A program made the position numbers and the translations under genes. Shown here one piece after another: positions 61,783 through 64,000 of a stretch of 64,000 nucleotides of DNA. The DNA lies in contig JACTNC010000018.1 in NCBI GenBank assembly GCA_014584295.1, positions 1 to 64,000 of the forward strand, in the 5' to 3' direction. How positions within the stretch are numbered: position 1 is the first letter of the stretch; each line of letters starts with the position of its first letter. The DNA is from Verrucomicrobiota bacterium (GTDB taxonomy: Bacteria; Verrucomicrobiota; Verrucomicrobiia; Opitutales; Opitutaceae). Under the pieces are notes generated by a model. That model saw only the letters and a program-made list of their open reading frames with translations. It did not search any database and was not told the DNA's origin.

Positions 61783-61883
61783 CTCGTAGGGGTGTCCTCC
61801 GCGGAGGACTGAGATTGCGGTACGTTCGGCCGCTCGACCCTTTGAACCTGAAACGGATCATACCGGCGAAGGAAACAAGCGAG
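61783..61883 (+). promoter_or_regulatory. TPP riboswitch (THI element)
   Basis: All conserved blocks of the thiamin-pyrophosphate aptamer are present in order: P1 (CTCG 61783-61786 with CGAG 61880-61883), GGGGTG, a P3 stem GTCCTCC/GGAGGAC, CTGAGAT (61809-61815), a variable P3a hairpin, ACCC (61837-61840) that pairs with GGGT in P2, TTTGAACCTGA (61841-61851), GGATCATACCGG (P4/P5) and GAAGGAA. It lies 67 nt upstream of the TBDT start, so high TPP should switch the receptor off. Confidence 0.92.
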
Positions 61884-61917
61884 GTTGCGCCAACGGGCGC
61901 GGCCTTAATCCATCTCC

Positions 61918-61962
61918 CGGGAGTCCGATTTGGGTCGGGCATTTTCAAAAATGCGACTCCCG
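61918..61962 (+). promoter_or_regulatory. Hairpin enclosing the TBDT start codon (likely riboswitch expression platform)
   Basis: CGGGAGTC (61918-61925) pairs with GACTCCCG (61955-61962), and GCATTTT (61939-61945) pairs with AAAATGC (61948-61954) inside it. The ATG at 61951-61953 is buried in the inner stem. Downstream of the TPP aptamer this would block ribosome entry. No T-run follows, so translational rather than transcriptional control is more likely. Confidence 0.55.
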
Positions 61963-64000
61963 ACACGAATCCTCCTCATAACTCTCGCCAGCCTGGCGAG
62001 CGAAAGCGGCCTCATCGGCCAGACTTCCTCCGAAAGCGTGGTCACCTTGGAAAAATTCCAGGTGACCGGTCTTCCGGTGGAGCAATCCATCAATCCGCTC
62101 ACACGCGAGGTTTCCTCCGTATTGGGCGACTCCCGCGACCTGCTCGCGACGCCGCGTTCGGTCAGCACGCTGACGACCGCGCTGTTTAATGAGCGCCAGA
62201 TCCACGGGGTGCGGGAGATCCTGCTGTATTCGCCGGGAAGCTACGCGGGGGCGAGCTACGGCAAGACGACCGTGCCGAATCTTCGGGGTGACACCGCGGA
62301 AACCTATCTCAATGGGCAGCGCCTCAGCTACAACCTCTATGGCTACTTCCCGTCGTTCAACGGCGTTGAGGCGGTCGACCTTGTGCGCGGTCCGGGGTCG
62401 GCCGTTTTTGGTGCGGGATATTTTCAGGGCGGCTACGTCAACTATGTGACCAAAAAGCCGCAGTTCTCGGGTGCCTCAACGGTGATCACGACCCGGGTGG
62501 GCACATGGGCGCCTGGTGATTCCAGTTTCCTGAACGGTTCGGTGCAGATCGATGCGACCGCACCCGCGAACGATCACGTCGCGTGGCGCGTCAGCCTCGA
62601 GGGAAAGGGAGGGCAGACGTATTTCAGGAGGAACGATGTGCGCGACGATCGATTGGATGCGTTTGCGGCCGCGACCTGGAAACCTGACGAAGGGACGCAA
62701 CTCGATTTTGTCGTTCAATACCTCTGGCAGGCGGCTCCTGAAATCCTTGGGGTGAACCGACCCACCCAGGAGCTGATTGACTCCGGGCGCTACTACACCG
62801 GCGACTCAGCGGACCTGTCGCCCTATCCCGGACCCATACCGGCCACGGGTTCTGTGATCCTTCCGCGGGATGCGACGCTCTTTTCAAAGGGCGATTTCTC
62901 AAATGCCAATGTGGTTCGTGGGCAGGTGGTTGCCACCCGCGTTGTTTCGCCGAGCCTGACGCTGATCAACCGCACGCTGTATGAACACGTGAACCGTCGC
63001 CGGGTTCACCAGTTCGAATATGCCGAATACGTGACGCAGGATACCGCCGAGAACCGCAGCGAGGTGCATGGCAGCTTTTCACTGCTGCGCATGCCTCAGC
63101 AGGTGATAGCGGGAGCCAGTGTCCGCTACGAGGGCCGTAGGAGCTTCACGAACTACTTCAATGAGTACTTCTACAACTTCGACATCACGAATCCGCTGCG
63201 CGTGTTTAACGAAAGGGCGAGCTATGGAAATTCCTATTTTGAAGGTTTCATGGGACCCGGTGGGCGCGAGTTCTTTCCCGCGAGCTACGACAGTCCGGAG
63301 ACGGTGCGCAGCGAGACGCTGAATCCGTCCGTCTTCTGGCAGCAGGATATTCAACTCGCACCAGACCTTTCCGCCACAATCGGGTGGCGTGAGGATGTTT
63401 TTTTTGCGCGTGCGAGGGATCCCCTTGCAAACGCCTCCGGGATTCCGTTTCGGGATGCTGAAACGGTGGATGCCTTTTCCCAGGCCTACAGCTTGAGCTA
63501 CCGTTTGAGTCCCCGTATCGCTGCCTACGCGACGCACAACCGCATGCGCTCGGCGTTGGGGAATGTGACGGGCGGCGGGGTGATCCTTAACACGCCGGAT
63601 GGACAGATCAACCGTGAGGATTTTCGCAATCTCTCCGAACTCTTCGAGGTCGGCGCCAAGGCGTCGTGGTTTGAGAACAGGCTATACACCACGGCGACGG
63701 CTTTTGATCAGACGCGGTCTCGCGTTTCCCTTGGTGGACGAAAGAACAACATTCAGGTGCGTGGCATCGAACTCGAAACGGTCTATCAGCCGAATGCGCA
63801 CCTGCAGTTGACGGCGAACGCCACGTTTCAGAACGGTCGCTATCTGCAGTCCCGGCCGTTTCAACTCGGTGGACGATCCCTGTATTCGGCGTACGCCGCT
63901 GGGCGAGGTCCAGGCGGGAAGGGCACGGCAGTCGGGGAATTTGATCCCTATGCGAATCAGGTGCCTACTGGCGACTGGCCGCTGCTGGGCTTTCCAGATA
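61951..64000 (+). CDS. TonB-dependent receptor, TPP-riboswitch controlled (partial, runs off the window)
   Basis: This is an open frame of 683 codons without a stop up to the window edge. After a leader (MRLPTRILLITLASLASESGLIGQ) comes VVTLEKFQVTGLPVEQSINPLTREVSS, then the plug: SVSTLTTALFNERQIHGVREILLYSPGSYAG, LRGDTAETYLNGQRLS, GVEAVDLVRGPGSAVFGAGYFQGGYVNYVTKKP. The barrel follows. The TPP riboswitch directly upstream predicts uptake of thiamin, TPP or a thiamin precursor across the outer membrane, as described for riboswitch-linked receptors in Bacteroidota. The substrate is inferred from the RNA, not from the protein. The C-terminal part is outside the window. Confidence 0.88.
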   Translation, partial: MRLPTRILLITLASLASESGLIGQTSSESVVTLEKFQVTGLPVEQSINPLTREVSSVLGDSRDLLATPRSVSTLTTALFNERQIHGVREILLYSPGSYAGASYGKTTVPNLRGDTAETYLNGQRLSYNLYGYFPSFNGVEAVDLVRGPGSAVFGAGYFQGGYVNYVTKKPQFSGASTVITTRVGTWAPGDSSFLNGSVQIDATAPANDHVAWRVSLEGKGGQTYFRRNDVRDDRLDAFAAATWKPDEGTQLDFVVQYLWQAAPEILGVNRPTQELIDSGRYYTGDSADLSPYPGPIPATGSVILPRDATLFSKGDFSNANVVRGQVVATRVVSPSLTLINRTLYEHVNRRRVHQFEYAEYVTQDTAENRSEVHGSFSLLRMPQQVIAGASVRYEGRRSFTNYFNEYFYNFDITNPLRVFNERASYGNSYFEGFMGPGGREFFPASYDSPETVRSETLNPSVFWQQDIQLAPDLSATIGWREDVFFARARDPLANASGIPFRDAETVDAFSQAYSLSYRLSPRIAAYATHNRMRSALGNVTGGGVILNTPDGQINREDFRNLSELFEVGAKASWFENRLYTTATAFDQTRSRVSLGGRKNNIQVRGIELETVYQPNAHLQLTANATFQNGRYLQSRPFQLGGRSLYSAYAAGRGPGGKGTAVGEFDPYANQVPTGDWPLLGFPD

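Noticed and set aside
1..64000. CRISPR arrays, prophage or insertion sequences
   Set aside because: No regularly spaced direct repeats, Cas proteins, phage structural genes or transposases were seen in the window.

Overview
The window looks like a chromosome segment of a Verrucomicrobiota bacterium, most likely close to Opitutaceae. This rests on gene content: large TonB-dependent receptors (TBDTs), several secreted formylglycine sulfatases (two with HEAT-like C-terminal tails), a secreted cytochrome-c/beta-propeller hybrid of the planctomycete-verrucomicrobial type, and many secreted glycoside hydrolases. No rRNA is present, so the placement is inference. Most of the window is GC-rich. The stretch from about 4.2 to 16.2 kb is clearly less so.

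Layout. (1) 0-4.2 kb: two terminators, tRNA-Leu(CAG), a ParE/RelE-type toxin-antitoxin pair and a secreted propeller-cytochrome c protein. (2) 4.5-16.1 kb: a low-GC catabolic island. An N-acetylneuraminate-lyase-type aldolase and an MFS transporter face away from a GntR/LacI-hybrid regulator, which is followed by a TBDT, a secreted beta-propeller protein, an SDR and a Gfo/Idh oxidoreductase that overlap, and a second, paralogous propeller protein. The same operator-like sequence, TGGTGC-N7-GGACCA, occurs in the lyase/regulator intergenic region and upstream of the TBDT, so the island is probably one regulon. (3) 16.2-23.6 kb: an Rrf2 regulator with three cysteines, a compact cbb3 oxidase operon with a fused CcoO-CcoP-like subunit, a MarR-DUF488 pair, and a PLP lyase, zinc-ribbon and GST-like operon. 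(4) 23.6-29.7 kb: a tripartite RND efflux operon with a divergent PadR regulator. (5) 29.7-43 kb: sulfatase, TolB-like propeller, 1436-residue BNR/propeller protein, GH2 enzyme and HEAT-tailed sulfatase, with three GTAG-headed REP hairpins. (6) 43.4-61.6 kb: a second carbohydrate locus with TBDT, IclR regulator, RraA-like protein, GH10, SDR, MFS, glucarate-dehydratase-like enolase, Tat-exported GH5-like enzyme, two sulfatases and a quinoprotein dehydrogenase with an inserted cytochrome c domain. (7) 61.6-64 kb: a TPP riboswitch followed by a TBDT that runs off the end of the window, which predicts an outer-membrane thiamin-compound importer.

Taken together, the window describes an organism that takes apart complex, partly sulfated and acidic glycans outside the cytoplasm, imports the products through TonB receptors and MFS carriers, and oxidises them inside. 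The strongest leads for new biology are the nonulosonate-lyase-type island with its shared operator and two unassigned secreted propeller proteins, the TPP-riboswitch-controlled TBDT, and the GTAG REP family.
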